The notes: generated from the letters alone by a model not told the origin. A DNA stretch of 64,000 bases from Amycolatopsis sp. QT-25 (GCF_029369745.1 NZ_CP120210.1:1302001-1366000); one strand, 5' to 3'. Shown: positions 8,269-18,044, numbered from the stretch's first letter. A program made the numbers and translations.

Positions 8269-11200
8269 CGACGACCGAACCGGCGGCAGGATCGGAGAAG
8301 CTGGACGCGGGCACCTACGAGGTGCTCCGCGCCCGGCTCGCCGCACAGGCCGCCGAGCTGGCGAAACGCGCGGACGAGCTCAACGCCGCGCGGCTCGGGG
8401 TCTTCGGCAGTGCGCAGCTCGCGCTGATCGGCACGGAGCGGATCCGCACGGTGAACAACTGCGTGCCGCGGGACGTCGTGTCGGTCGGCGGGCGGATGTT
8501 GTTCGGCTACAACGTCTTCATCGGCCTCAAGCCCGAGACGACGGTCGACGACGTCTTCTCGCTGCACGGCTTCAGCCAGGACGAAGAAGCGTTCCGCTTC
8601 GACGACGTGCCGGCCGAAGAACTGCCGGAGCTGTTGCGCGACGAGCGGTTCGTCCGTGACTTCGCCGAGCTGTACCGGTACTACCGGCAGGCGAAGCTGC
8701 TGCAGCTGCGGCGGGTCGAGGGCAAACTGCTCGCGGTGTTCCAGATCGGCCCGCGGACCGAGGACATCCGGGTGCTGCGCTGGGCGGTCGCCGCCGGCGG
8801 CGCAGTGTCCTATGTGGACAGCCGGGGTGAACGCGATCATGTCTTCCCGCCGTCGCACGACTTCGAATGGATCGAGACCAGCCGCGAACAGCACGTCCTC
8901 GGTCGGCATCCGCACATCTCGATCGAGGACGAGGTGTTCGTCGAGACCGTCGGCGGCAACCTGACGGTGAAGGTGGAAAACAACACCGAAACCGGAGAGG
9001 GCGTCTACGCCGAGGCGGTCGACGAGCCGCTGCAGAGCCTCGCCGACGCCGAGGTGTCGTATGCCAGGATCGGCCCGCTGATCCTGTTGCGGGTGCTCCC
9101 GTACAAGGAGACCGTGCACCGGTATCTGGTGTTCAACACCCGCACGCGTGACGTCGTGCGCCTCGACGGGATCGGGCAGGCGTGCCAGCGGTTGCCCGAG
9201 GACCACGGGATCATCTTCCCCGGCGGCTACTACCTCGACACGGGTGTCAGCAAGACGTTCGACACCACGGTCGACGAGCTCGAATTCGAGCGGATGATCC
9301 GTTCGCCCAACGGCGAAGACGTGCTCTACGTCTTCCACGCACGGGCCGACGGACGTTCGCTTCTCCTGCCGTACAACGTGATCCGCAAAGAGGTCTCGAA
9401 CCCGATCCCGTGCCACGGGTACTCGCTGTTCGACGACGGCACGATGGTGTTGTTCCGCGCGCTGTCCGACGAGCCGAGCCGCGTGCACCCGATGCAGGTG
9501 TGGCGGACGCCGTTCCACTCCGACACCTACGCCGCCTCACAGCCGGCCGGAACGGGACCGCTGGAGCGGGTCGGCAACGCCGATCTGGTCCGCGGGATCT
9601 CCGACTGTCTTTCGATCGGCCGGATGGTCGGCGAGATGGCGCCGTCCGCGGCGGTGTTCGAAGCACTGATCGCTGCCTGCGCGCGGGTCTTCGACCACTA
9701 CCACTGGCTCGGCGAGGCCGAACTCGGTGATCTGCGGTCGCCGTTGGCGGACGTCCGGATCACCGCGGAACAGGTGCTCGACGAGTTCGAGACGGTCACC
9801 GCGCTCACTTCGCAAGCGGCCGACGCCGTCGAGGAAGCCGCCGCGGAAACCGCTTCGCTCGTGCGGAAGGTGCGGGGCGAGGCGCTGAACGCGGCCGACG
9901 CGTGGGTGCGCAGGCTCGCCGAGATGCACCGCGCGCGAGGCCGTCTCGTCACCGTGCGGGAACTGCGCTATGTCGACACCGCACGGATCGACGAGTTGAT
10001 CACCGACCTCGACGGAAACTTCGACGAGGCCGCACAGCGTGCCGTCCGGTTCCTGCAGGGCGAGGACGCGTTCACGAGCTACCACGCCGAGGTCGACAGG
10101 CTGATCGAGGCCGCGGGCGCGATCTCCACCGTTGCCGAGGCGGTCCCGGTCGCCGAACGACTGGACGAGCAGTCCGGCGGCCTCGAAGTCCTCACCGACG
10201 TGGTCGGCGGCCTGGAGATCACGGACGCCGTGGTGCGGACGAAGATCCTCGAACGCGTCGGCGAGGTCATCGGCGCGGTGAACCGGGCACGGGCCACCCT
10301 CGAAGCCCGGCGCAAGGAGCTGCTGGAGACCGAGGGCCGGGCCGAGTTCGCCGCCGAGTTCGCGCTGCTCGCGCAAGCGATCACCGGCGGGCTCGCGGTC
10401 GCGGACACCCCGGACCGCTGTGACGAGCAGCTCGGCAGGCTGCTGCTGCAACTGGAGAACCTCGAATCGCGGTTCGGCGAGTTCGACGACTTCCTCGTGT
10501 CGCTCGGCGAGAAGCGCACCGACGTCTACGAGGCGTTCTCCTCACGCAAGCAGGCGCTGCTCGACGAGCGGGCGCGTCGCGCGGACCGGCTGGTCGACTC
10601 GGCAGGCCGGATCCTCACGAGCGTGACCCGGCGGGTCGGCACCCTCGGTTCGGTCGACGAGATCAACACCTACTTCGCCTCCGACCCGATGGTCGCGAAG
10701 CTGCGCAGTGTGGTCGCCGAACTGCGCGACCTCGGCGACCAGGTCCGCGCCGAAGAACTCGAAGGCCGGGTCAAGGCCGCCCGTCAGGAGGCAGGCCGCG
10801 CGCTGCGCGACAGGCTCGACCTCTACGGCGAGGGCGGGGAGACGATCCGCCTCGGCCGCCACACCTTCGCGGTCAACACGCAGGACATCGACCTCACCCT
10901 GGTGCCGCACGACGGCGGGATGAAGTTCGCCATCACCGGGACCGACTACCGCTCGCCCGTGCGCGACGAGTCGTTCGAAGCGACGCGGCCGTACTGGGAC
11001 CAGCTGCTGGTCTCGGAGTCGCCCGAGGTCTATCGCGCCGAGTACCTGGCGACGTCGATCTTGGCCGAACAGCCGGATTTGGTCGAGGCTGATCTCCTGG
11101 AGGTCGTCCGGCGCGTCGCCGGTGACCGCTACGACGAGGGCTACGCGCGTGGCGTGCACGATCACGACGCCGCCGCGATCCTGTCGGCCTTGCTGCGGCT

Positions 11201-13148
11201 GCGCTCCGCCGCCGGACTCCTGCGGTACCCACCCGCCGCTCGTGCCGCCGCCCAGTTGTTCTGGGCTTTCGGTGTCCAAGAGGCGGCGAAATCCTCCTGG
11301 ACGACGCGTGCCGCGTCACTCGCGCGGGTGCGGGAGGCGTTCGGGCACACCACGGCGATCGACGCGCTGGCGCGGGAGTTCACCGAGGCGATGACCGCGT
11401 TCGCCACGTCGTCCGGCCTGACACTGGACCTCGAACTCGCCGGTGAGTACCTGTTCGAGGAACTGGCCGACACGTCGCCGGGTTTCGTCACCAGCGGTGG
11501 GGCGCGGACGCTGCTCGACAAGTTCCGGCTCGACCGCCGAAGCTTCGCCGAAGACCTGCGCGCCCTCGAAGATCTCGCCGACCGTCATCAGCTCGCCGAA
11601 GCCTGGCTTCGGTCCTTTGTGGATTCGGCAGGCCTTCCTGAGGACGAGCTGGCCGAGGCCGTCGCGATCGAGCTGGCCGACCTGCCGAGATATGACTCCT
11701 CGGCGGAGCTTTCGGCCACCGTGGACGGTCTGCTCGGCGCGCATCCGCGGATCGTCGACCGGTCCCTGACCCTGCGGCTCGACGAGACGCTGGCCAGGAC
11801 GCTGCGGTTCCGCCGTGACCGGGTGCCGGGTTTCCGGGCCTACCAGCGGCTGCGCACCGAACTGGTGGCGGCCGAGCGGGACAGGCTGCGGCTGACCGAG
11901 TACAAACCGAAGGTGATGAGTGCCTTCGTACGCAACAGGTTGCTCGACGAGGTCTACTTGCCGCTGATCGGTGACAACCTCGCCAAGCAACTCGGCGCGA
12001 CCGGCGACGCGCGGCGGACCGACCAGTCCGGGCTGCTGCTGCTCATCTCGCCGCCCGGTTACGGCAAGACGACGCTGATGGAGTACGTCGCGAGCCGCCT
12101 CGGGCTGGTGTTCGTCAAGGTGAACGGCCCCGCGCTCGGGCACGAGGTCACGTCGGTCGATCCGGCGGACGCGCCCAACGCGACCGCGCGGCAAGAGGTC
12201 GAGAAGATCTCGTTCGCGCTGGAGCAGGGCAACAACGTGCTGTTGTACCTGGACGACATCCAGCACACCTCACCGGAACTGCTGCAGAAGTTCATCTCGC
12301 TGTGCGACGCGCAACGGCGGATGGAAGGCGTGTGGGAAGGCCGGACGCGGACGTATGACCTGCGGGGCAAGCGGTTCGCGGTCTGCATGGCAGGCAACCC
12401 GTACACCGAACAGGGTAAACGGTTCCGGATCCCGGACATGCTCGCCAACCGCGCGGACGTGTGGAACCTCGGCGATGTACTTTCGGGCAAGGAAGACCTG
12501 TTCGCGCTGAGCTACATCGAGAACTCGCTCACCGCGAACACCGTCTTGGCACCGCTGGTCTCCCGAGAACGGTCCGATGTGGACGTTCTCGTGCGACTCG
12601 CCCGCGGCGACGGCTCCGTGCGGGCGGATCAGCTGAAGCACGCGTACTCGGCGACCGAACTGGAGCAGATCCTCGCCGTACTGCGGAAACTGATCAAGGT
12701 GCAGCGGATCATCCTGAAGAACAACCAGGCCTACATCGCCTCGGCCGCGCAGGCGGACGCGTCCCGGGTCGAACCCCCTTTCCAGCTACAGGGTTCGTAC
12801 CGGAACATGAACAAACTCGCCGGCCGCATCGTGCCCGCGATGAACGACGCCGAACTCGAAGCGCTGATCGACGACCACTACGCCGGCGAAGCCCAGACAC
12901 TGACCTCCGGCGCCGAGGCCAACCTGCTCAAACTGGCCGAACTCCGCGGCCGCCTGAGCGACGCGGAAGCGCAACGGTGGACGGACGTGAAGGCGGCATA
13001 CCTGCGGGCACAGGCCCTCGGCGGTGACGACGAGGACCCGATGAGCCGCGCTGTCGGCGCGATGGGCCTCCTGGCGGACCGGGTCGGCGCGGTGGAGGCG
13101 GCCATCGAGCGCGCTTCGGAACGGTTGGTGGTCCGGGATGTGATGTGA
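8265..13148 (+). CDS. Giant AAA ATPase of the DUF3686 / 'DNA repair ATPase' type
   Basis: This is a 1627-aa cytoplasmic protein. The first ~450 residues resemble the domain usually named DUF3686 (beta-rich, FEWIETSREQHVLGRHPHI). A long, mostly helical, acidic middle follows, then an AAA module with Walker A PPGYGKTT at about 1263-1270, Walker B LLYLDDIQ (Asp1330/Asp1331) and a MoxR-like stretch around AGNPYTEQGKRF. Homologues are often labelled DNA repair ATPase, but no nuclease or DNA-binding domain is visible. Coupling to a flotillin suggests that it remodels membrane-associated substrates; this is inference. Confidence 0.82.
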   Translation: MTTTEPAAGSEKLDAGTYEVLRARLAAQAAELAKRADELNAARLGVFGSAQLALIGTERIRTVNNCVPRDVVSVGGRMLFGYNVFIGLKPETTVDDVFSLHGFSQDEEAFRFDDVPAEELPELLRDERFVRDFAELYRYYRQAKLLQLRRVEGKLLAVFQIGPRTEDIRVLRWAVAAGGAVSYVDSRGERDHVFPPSHDFEWIETSREQHVLGRHPHISIEDEVFVETVGGNLTVKVENNTETGEGVYAEAVDEPLQSLADAEVSYARIGPLILLRVLPYKETVHRYLVFNTRTRDVVRLDGIGQACQRLPEDHGIIFPGGYYLDTGVSKTFDTTVDELEFERMIRSPNGEDVLYVFHARADGRSLLLPYNVIRKEVSNPIPCHGYSLFDDGTMVLFRALSDEPSRVHPMQVWRTPFHSDTYAASQPAGTGPLERVGNADLVRGISDCLSIGRMVGEMAPSAAVFEALIAACARVFDHYHWLGEAELGDLRSPLADVRITAEQVLDEFETVTALTSQAADAVEEAAAETASLVRKVRGEALNAADAWVRRLAEMHRARGRLVTVRELRYVDTARIDELITDLDGNFDEAAQRAVRFLQGEDAFTSYHAEVDRLIEAAGAISTVAEAVPVAERLDEQSGGLEVLTDVVGGLEITDAVVRTKILERVGEVIGAVNRARATLEARRKELLETEGRAEFAAEFALLAQAITGGLAVADTPDRCDEQLGRLLLQLENLESRFGEFDDFLVSLGEKRTDVYEAFSSRKQALLDERARRADRLVDSAGRILTSVTRRVGTLGSVDEINTYFASDPMVAKLRSVVAELRDLGDQVRAEELEGRVKAARQEAGRALRDRLDLYGEGGETIRLGRHTFAVNTQDIDLTLVPHDGGMKFAITGTDYRSPVRDESFEATRPYWDQLLVSESPEVYRAEYLATSILAEQPDLVEADLLEVVRRVAGDRYDEGYARGVHDHDAAAILSALLRLRSAAGLLRYPPAARAAAQLFWAFGVQEAAKSSWTTRAASLARVREAFGHTTAIDALAREFTEAMTAFATSSGLTLDLELAGEYLFEELADTSPGFVTSGGARTLLDKFRLDRRSFAEDLRALEDLADRHQLAEAWLRSFVDSAGLPEDELAEAVAIELADLPRYDSSAELSATVDGLLGAHPRIVDRSLTLRLDETLARTLRFRRDRVPGFRAYQRLRTELVAAERDRLRLTEYKPKVMSAFVRNRLLDEVYLPLIGDNLAKQLGATGDARRTDQSGLLLLISPPGYGKTTLMEYVASRLGLVFVKVNGPALGHEVTSVDPADAPNATARQEVEKISFALEQGNNVLLYLDDIQHTSPELLQKFISLCDAQRRMEGVWEGRTRTYDLRGKRFAVCMAGNPYTEQGKRFRIPDMLANRADVWNLGDVLSGKEDLFALSYIENSLTANTVLAPLVSRERSDVDVLVRLARGDGSVRADQLKHAYSATELEQILAVLRKLIKVQRIILKNNQAYIASAAQADASRVEPPFQLQGSYRNMNKLAGRIVPAMNDAELEALIDDHYAGEAQTLTSGAEANLLKLAELRGRLSDAEAQRWTDVKAAYLRAQALGGDDEDPMSRAVGAMGLLADRVGAVEAAIERASERLVVRDVM

Positions 13149-13377
13149 GGCGTTCTCGGCGGTTGTGGGTTTGGCCGCTGTTGCCGGGGTTCGGTGAGAG
13201 CGACCGGTTGGTTTTGGGTGCTTGGCTGGGGTTGCGTTGCCGGAAAGCGGCGACTGGTGCACCAGCTCTAATGCACGCCTGCGCGGCCGGACCGAAGGTT
13301 TCGTCGCCGAAAATCGGCAACGTCTCGCAGCAGCTTCCTGAGCCGAAATTGTCGGTGGCCGGTCGTATGGTCGTCGG
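13149..13377. other. Non-coding gap with remnants of the GCCGAAAA-type repeat
   Basis: No credible gene is present. Fragments such as TGCCGGAAAGCGGCGAC (near 13237) and CGCCGAAAATCGGCAACG (near 13311) match the repeat family that fills 16055-17042, so the HNH gene is flanked by the same repeat on both sides. TATGGT at 13366-13371 lies six bases before the GTG start of the HNH gene and is a leaderless-type -10 box. Confidence 0.5.
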
Positions 13378-14634
13378 GTGGACACCCACAGATCCGCGCC
13401 AGTGGCGCTACTCGAGCAACTCACCGATCCGAGCGCTTTGGAGTCGGTCAACGCTTCCGTATCCCTGTTGGAAGACAAGGAATCCGTCGCTGTCGCGCAA
13501 GCGGCTTCGGCGGGAATCGCCCGGCTGGAGGCAATCCGGTTCCGGGCGCTGGCCCAGCTGAGTCGGCATCGCGAGGGCGCGCGCAGCGTCACACAGGAAG
13601 CCGCCTTCGCCTTGTCCCTTGTGGACAAGCATGCCGGGGCGATGGTCGCGGCCGCCGAGGCCTTGACCACCCGGCTGCCGTGCACCTTGAACCTGATGGA
13701 CCAAGGAAAAGTGAGCGGTTTCGGCGCGATGAAGGTCGCCGCGGCGACGACTTGGCTGTCAGACGAAGACGCCCAGGCCGCCGATGCCTTGCTCGAGGAC
13801 CGGTTGGCGGGGAAGAACTCCGACCAGATCCGGAAGGCGGCGAATCATGCGGCGATGACGATCGACCGTGAAGGCGCCGACAAACGCGCCGAGCACCATC
13901 GCGAAAGCCGTCGTCTCAGCGTGCGGCAGGGTGAGGCGGGGGTGGCGTCGATCGAGGTCGAGGACGGGCCCGCCGAGAAGGTCAACGCCGCCTACCTTCG
14001 GATAGACAGAGAAGCCAAGAAACTCAGGACCGGCGACGAAACCCGCACCCTGGATCAGTTGCGTGCGGACGTCGCGCTCGATCTTCTCCTTGGCGGCCAG
14101 GGCGGTACGGGCGAACGCGCGGAAGTGTTCCTGTACATGGACTTGTCCACCTACCTCGGGCTCAACGACGACCCGGTGGAAATGGCCGGGCACGGTCACC
14201 TTCCGGCGACACTGGCACGGCACATCGCGACCGGTCCGGACACCGTGCTGCGGCGGATCATCACCGACCCGCTGTCCGGACAGGTGCTGGACCTCGGCCG
14301 GGACCGTTACCGGCCGACAGCCGGCATCGGCGAGTTCGTCCGGGTGCGGGACCGTGAGTGCCGAAGACCCGGCTGCGGCCGTCCCGCCCAGACTTGCGAT
14401 CTCGACCATTCGGTGCCGTGGCAGTTCGGCGGCGCCACCACTGCCGACGACCTCATCGACCTTTGCCGGCGGGACCACCGGCTCAAGGACGAACCCGGCT
14501 GGATCTACCGCCTCGCGTCCGATGGCACCCTGACCGTCACCACCCCAACCGGGCAGAGCTACGACAGCTCCCCAGCGCCACTCCACTCGCCCCGCACGCG
14601 AACCGCTCCGGCCGAGAAACCGCCACCGTTTTGA
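13378..14634 (+). CDS. DUF222 domain HNH endonuclease (13E12 type)
   Basis: This 418-aa protein has an N-terminal helical DUF222 region (about residues 20-280) and a C-terminal HNH nuclease domain (about 325-375). The HNH domain shows a C-x4-C zinc pair (CRRPGC), the catalytic DLDH and a later C-x2-DH (LCRRDHRLKD). Members of this actinobacterial family occur in many copies per genome, like the 13E12 genes of Mycobacterium tuberculosis, and may be mobile or homing-like; their role is unsettled. The GTG has no ribosome-binding site but lies six bases after a TATGGT -10 box, so the mRNA is probably leaderless. Confidence 0.88.
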   Translation: MDTHRSAPVALLEQLTDPSALESVNASVSLLEDKESVAVAQAASAGIARLEAIRFRALAQLSRHREGARSVTQEAAFALSLVDKHAGAMVAAAEALTTRLPCTLNLMDQGKVSGFGAMKVAAATTWLSDEDAQAADALLEDRLAGKNSDQIRKAANHAAMTIDREGADKRAEHHRESRRLSVRQGEAGVASIEVEDGPAEKVNAAYLRIDREAKKLRTGDETRTLDQLRADVALDLLLGGQGGTGERAEVFLYMDLSTYLGLNDDPVEMAGHGHLPATLARHIATGPDTVLRRIITDPLSGQVLDLGRDRYRPTAGIGEFVRVRDRECRRPGCGRPAQTCDLDHSVPWQFGGATTADDLIDLCRRDHRLKDEPGWIYRLASDGTLTVTTPTGQSYDSSPAPLHSPRTRTAPAEKPPPF

Positions 14635-14648
14635 ACCTGATCGCCGAA

Positions 14649-16054
14649 GGGACTGTTCCAAGATCGGTGTTTTCGGCCCGACACGCCGGGCTGAGGTCCG
14701 GCGGGATGGGCACTGTGAGTGATGACATCGGAGCTTGTGAGTCCACGTAAGCGTGAGTCCAAGCCGGCGCGGGAGTTGTCGCCGGAGCAGGCCGCCGCGG
14801 CGGTGATGGTGGCTGAGGCGAAGGCTCGCGGGCTGGCGCTGACCGGCCCGGACGGGTTGCTGAAGCTGTTCACCAAGAACGTGCTGGAAACGGCACTGAA
14901 CGAGGAAATGACCGAGCATCTGGGGCATGAGAAGAACCAGGCCGACCCGGATCGTGAGTCGACGAACGTGCGCAACGGCTCCCGGCCGAAAACGGTGGTC
15001 TCGGATGCGGCGGGCGAGGTCGGGATCAACGTTCCGCGGGACCGGGAGAGCACGTTCGAATCGCAGATCGTGAAGAAGCGGCAGCGTCGGCTGACCGAGG
15101 TGGACGAGATTGTGCTGTCGCTATATGCGAAGGGAATGACGACGGGGGATATCTCGGCGCATTTCGCCGAAATCTACGGGTCCTCGGTCAGCAAGGAAAC
15201 GATCTCGCGGATCACCGACAAGGTCGTCGCCGAAATGAACGACTGGGCCAGCCGCCCGCTCGATCCGGTGTACGTCGCTGTGTTCATCGACGCGATCCAC
15301 GTCAAGGTCCGCGACGGGCAGGTCGCCAACCGGCCCGTCTACGCCGCCATCGGCGTCACCGTGGACGGCCGCAAGGACGTCCTGGGCCTGTGGATGGGCG
15401 TCGGCGGCGAGGGCGCGAAGTTCTGGATGAGTGTGTTGATCGACCTGAAGAACCGCGGCATCCGGGATGTGTTCTTCCTCGTCTGCGACGGCCTCAAAGG
15501 CCTGCCCGACGTCGTGACGAACGTCTGGCCGCAGGCCATTGTGCAAACCTGTATCGTCCACCTGATCCGCAACACCTTCCGGCTCGTTTCCCGCCGGGAC
15601 TGGGACGCGGTGAAACGCGACATCAAACCCATCTACACCGCACCCAGCCCGCACGCTGCGGCGGCCGCTCTGGACGAATTCGAAGAGAAATGGGGCGCGA
15701 AGCATGCAGCGGTGATTCGTTTATGGCGCAACGCTTGGGATGAGTTCACGCCGTTCCTCGACTACGACGTCGAGATCCGGACGATGATCTGCTCCACGAA
15801 CGCGATCGAGTCGCTGAACGCCCGTTATCGGCGGGCGATCCGTGCACGTGGACATTTCCCGACCGAGCAGGCCGCGATGAAGTGCCTGTACCTTGTGACC
15901 CGCAGCCTGGACCCGACCGGGACAGGCCGCGCTCGATGGACGATGCGTTGGAAGCCAGTGATCAACGCTTTCGCCATCACATTCGGTGACCGCTGGCCGG
16001 GAGCCGAGACCTACTGATCGACAACGCCGGAAACACCGATCACGGGACAGGCCC
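14649..16054. mobile_element. IS256-family insertion sequence, apparently intact
   Basis: The ends form imperfect 29-bp inverted repeats (14649-14677 and 16026-16054) that agree at about 24 positions and share GATCGGTGTTT. The element is about 1.4 kb and holds one intact transposase gene. The flanking octamers TCGCCGAA (14641-14648) and TCGCCGGA (16055-16062) match at 7 of 8 positions. They could be a target duplication that has since mutated, or two copies of the local repeat. The element sits just after the HNH gene, at the edge of the repeat tract. Confidence 0.85.
14719..16017 (+). CDS. IS256-family transposase (mutator type)
   Basis: This 432-aa DDE transposase has its catalytic residues visible: Asp191 (FIDAIHVKV), Asp257 (VCDGLKG) and Glu364 (STNAIESLN), with spacing usual for IS256. 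The family CxxH motif is seen in QTCIVHLIRNT. The frame is complete with no internal stop, so the element may be active. The start is GTG 14719, or ATG 14722 directly after it. No accessory gene is present between the inverted repeats. Confidence 0.95.
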   Translation: MMTSELVSPRKRESKPARELSPEQAAAAVMVAEAKARGLALTGPDGLLKLFTKNVLETALNEEMTEHLGHEKNQADPDRESTNVRNGSRPKTVVSDAAGEVGINVPRDRESTFESQIVKKRQRRLTEVDEIVLSLYAKGMTTGDISAHFAEIYGSSVSKETISRITDKVVAEMNDWASRPLDPVYVAVFIDAIHVKVRDGQVANRPVYAAIGVTVDGRKDVLGLWMGVGGEGAKFWMSVLIDLKNRGIRDVFFLVCDGLKGLPDVVTNVWPQAIVQTCIVHLIRNTFRLVSRRDWDAVKRDIKPIYTAPSPHAAAAALDEFEEKWGAKHAAVIRLWRNAWDEFTPFLDYDVEIRTMICSTNAIESLNARYRRAIRARGHFPTEQAAMKCLYLVTRSLDPTGTGRARWTMRWKPVINAFAITFGDRWPGAETY

Positions 16055-17042
16055 TCGCCGGAAAGTGGCGACGTCGCGTCGACCGGGTGTGACCGGCACC
16101 GTCGATGAAGGTACGCGCTTCCGACAGTCTTACTTCACCGAAAAGTGGCGATGGTCATCGCCGTGATGCGGGGTGCCGCATGGCCGCGTATCCGCTGAGG
16201 GTCCTCGTTTGCCGAGAGATGGCGGTAGCCGCTATGCCGAGTCGGCGGCGTCGCCGTTGTCGATGGGGCGCGTGTCGCCGGGTGTCTTACTTGCCGGAGA
16301 GGGCGTCGGTTATTGCGCACTTTCAGGCTTCGCCGAAAAGTGGCGACGGCCATCGTCGTGATGTGGTGCGACGGCTGATAGTCGCGTACCCGCCACCAGC
16401 CCATCGCTTGCCGAGAGTTGGCGGCAGTCGCTACGCCGATTTGGCAGCGTCACTGTCGTCAGTGGGGGCGCGCTTCCGCAATGTCCTGCTCGCCGGAAAG
16501 CGGTAATGGTGATCGCGCAAATCCAGACTTGTCGAAGACGGCGACGTCATCGCCGTGATGCGGCCGTGCCGCAACGGTTGATGGCCGTGTACCCGCCGAC
16601 TGCCTCACTTGCCGGAATTTAGCGACGTCCATCGGCGTGTCCGGGGCTGGGATAACGGTTCATGGCCGCGTGCCGCCACGCCGATTTCGGCAGTGTCGTC
16701 GTCAGGGGGCGCGTCACCGACTGTCTCAAGTGCCGAAAAGCGGCAACGGCCACCGGCAGACCCAGCAGTACCGGAACGGTCGGTAGCCGCGTACTCCCGC
16801 CGCCGGTCATCTTTCGCCAGAAAACGGCGACAGCCACCACACCCGATCCAGCGGCATCGCCAAGGCCCAAGGCCGAGCACTCCGAAGCCGGCCGCCGCCG
16901 AAAGACGACGACACTGATCGCACCGACTCGGCCGCCACCGAAAACGGCACCGAAAAACGGCACCGACTCGGCCGCCACCGAAGAACGCCACCGAAAAACA
17001 GCACCGACTCGGCCGCCACCGGAAAACGGCAACGAAAAACGG
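16055..17042. repeat. Degenerate ~200-bp tandem repeat tract, no credible gene
   Basis: Units start with (T)CGCCGAAAAGTGGCGACG-like sequence at about 16134, 16329, 16529 and 16733, a period of about 195-204 bp. Sub-blocks recur in the same order: GTGATGCGG, then CGTACCCGCC, then TTGCCGAGAG, then a GTCGTCAGTGGGGGCGCG-like block. Copies differ by many substitutions and small indels. The open frames here are short, uneven and overlap on both strands, as expected by chance at high GC. Confidence 0.72.
16920..17042. repeat. Three 40-41-bp direct repeats
   Basis: GCACCGACTCGGCCGCCACC begins at 16920, 16960 and 17001, each time followed by an A-rich GAAAACGGCACCGAAAAACG-like tail. The tails carry the same CCGAAAA core as the larger repeat, so this looks like a local amplification at its distal end, 47 bp before the stop of the next gene. 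Confidence 0.8.
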
Positions 17043-17088
17043 CCAACCCCGACACCCACAGCACCGCCCACCCGGCAAGGCACCCGAA

Positions 17089-18012
17089 CTAAGACCCCAA
17101 AGCCGCCAACTGCGCCCCCGTAAGCCGTTCCACCGCCGCAATCGCCCGATACTCCCCGCCGACGTGGACCACCCGCACCGGGCCGGCGATGTGCGGTTGC
17201 TGTTCGGCCACCCGCAAAGCGGTCACGACCCGGTCCTCGCTCCAGCCCAAGGCAGCCGAAAGTGCCGTGGCGGAAAGGGCGTGTCCGGCGTGGAGGAGGG
17301 CGGCGAGGGCGGTCAGGGCGTCGGCGGCGTAGAGGGCGACGCGATCGTCCAGCATGAGGTCGTTGATGCGCGCGTAGAAGCGGGAGAGGTCGTCCATACG
17401 GGCACCGGCGGGTGTCGCGATGCCGAGGACGTCGGCGCCGCGGCGGGCGATCTTGACCCATACCTGGTTCGCGCGGACGCTTTCGGCCCACACTCGCTGG
17501 GGCATCTCCTCGTCGATGACGTACTGCTCGCGTCGTCCGTCCCGTTCGCGCCGGAGCATCGCTTGGGTTTCGAGGTAGGCGACGGCGTTCGAGACCGAGG
17601 CCGGGCTGACCTGGAGCCGCCGGGCGAGTTCGGCGGCGGTGAGGACGCCGTCGTCGCTGACGGACAGGCAGGCGAGCACTCGTGCCGTCATACGGGGCAG
17701 GCCGGTCGCCACCATGATGTCGGCGAACTCGGTTTCGAAGGCGCGCACGGCTTCCGCGTTCCGGCCGTAGCCGGGCGGGATGGCCGCGGCGTCGCGGGTG
17801 GGTGACTTCCGGCGGCGCCGTGCGCGTTCGCCGGTCACCCGGTTCGCTTCTTCGGCGCGGTAGCCGGAATGACCGCTGTTGCGCGCGACCTCGCGGCTGA
17901 TCGTCGACGTCGGGCGCCCGAGCCGGCGGGCGATCTCGGCGTACCCGAGGCCGTCCTTGAGCCAGGTCGCGATCAGCCGCCGATCCTCCTGCGTCAGCCT
18001 GCCGCCCGGCAT
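17089..18012 (-). CDS. HTH_38-MarR/GbsR fusion transcriptional regulator
   Basis: This 307-aa protein has an N-terminal helix-turn-helix of the HTH_38 type found in IS30 transposases (residues 5-50, YAEIARRLGRPTSTISREV). An Arg-rich linker and a MarR/GbsR-like winged helix (about 105-200, LTAAELARRLQVSPASVSNAV) follow, then a helical C-terminal half. The ATG at 18012 follows CAGGAGG. It is divergent from the P450-ferredoxin pair with 182 bp between, which holds several TGCAACG sites, so it probably controls both itself and the P450. Two DNA-binding domains in one chain is the unusual point. Confidence 0.8.
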   Translation of the reverse strand: MPGGRLTQEDRRLIATWLKDGLGYAEIARRLGRPTSTISREVARNSGHSGYRAEEANRVTGERARRRRKSPTRDAAAIPPGYGRNAEAVRAFETEFADIMVATGLPRMTARVLACLSVSDDGVLTAAELARRLQVSPASVSNAVAYLETQAMLRRERDGRREQYVIDEEMPQRVWAESVRANQVWVKIARRGADVLGIATPAGARMDDLSRFYARINDLMLDDRVALYAADALTALAALLHAGHALSATALSAALGWSEDRVVTALRVAEQQPHIAGPVRVVHVGGEYRAIAAVERLTGAQLAALGS

Positions 18013-18044
18013 GGGTGCCTCCTGTGCTTTCACCCGCAGCTCAT

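Noticed and set aside
6193..9518. Long minus-strand frames (717 and 704 aa) opposite the flotillin and ATPase genes
   Set aside because: They mirror the codon-biased plus-strand genes and carry no domain or ribosome-binding site.
16134..16760. CRISPR array
   Set aside because: The repeats are ~200 bp, degenerate and without regular unique spacers; no cas gene is nearby.
16105..17491. Several 60-290-aa frames in the repeat tract
   Set aside because: They overlap on both strands, follow the repeat period and show no gene-like codon pattern; treated as non-coding.
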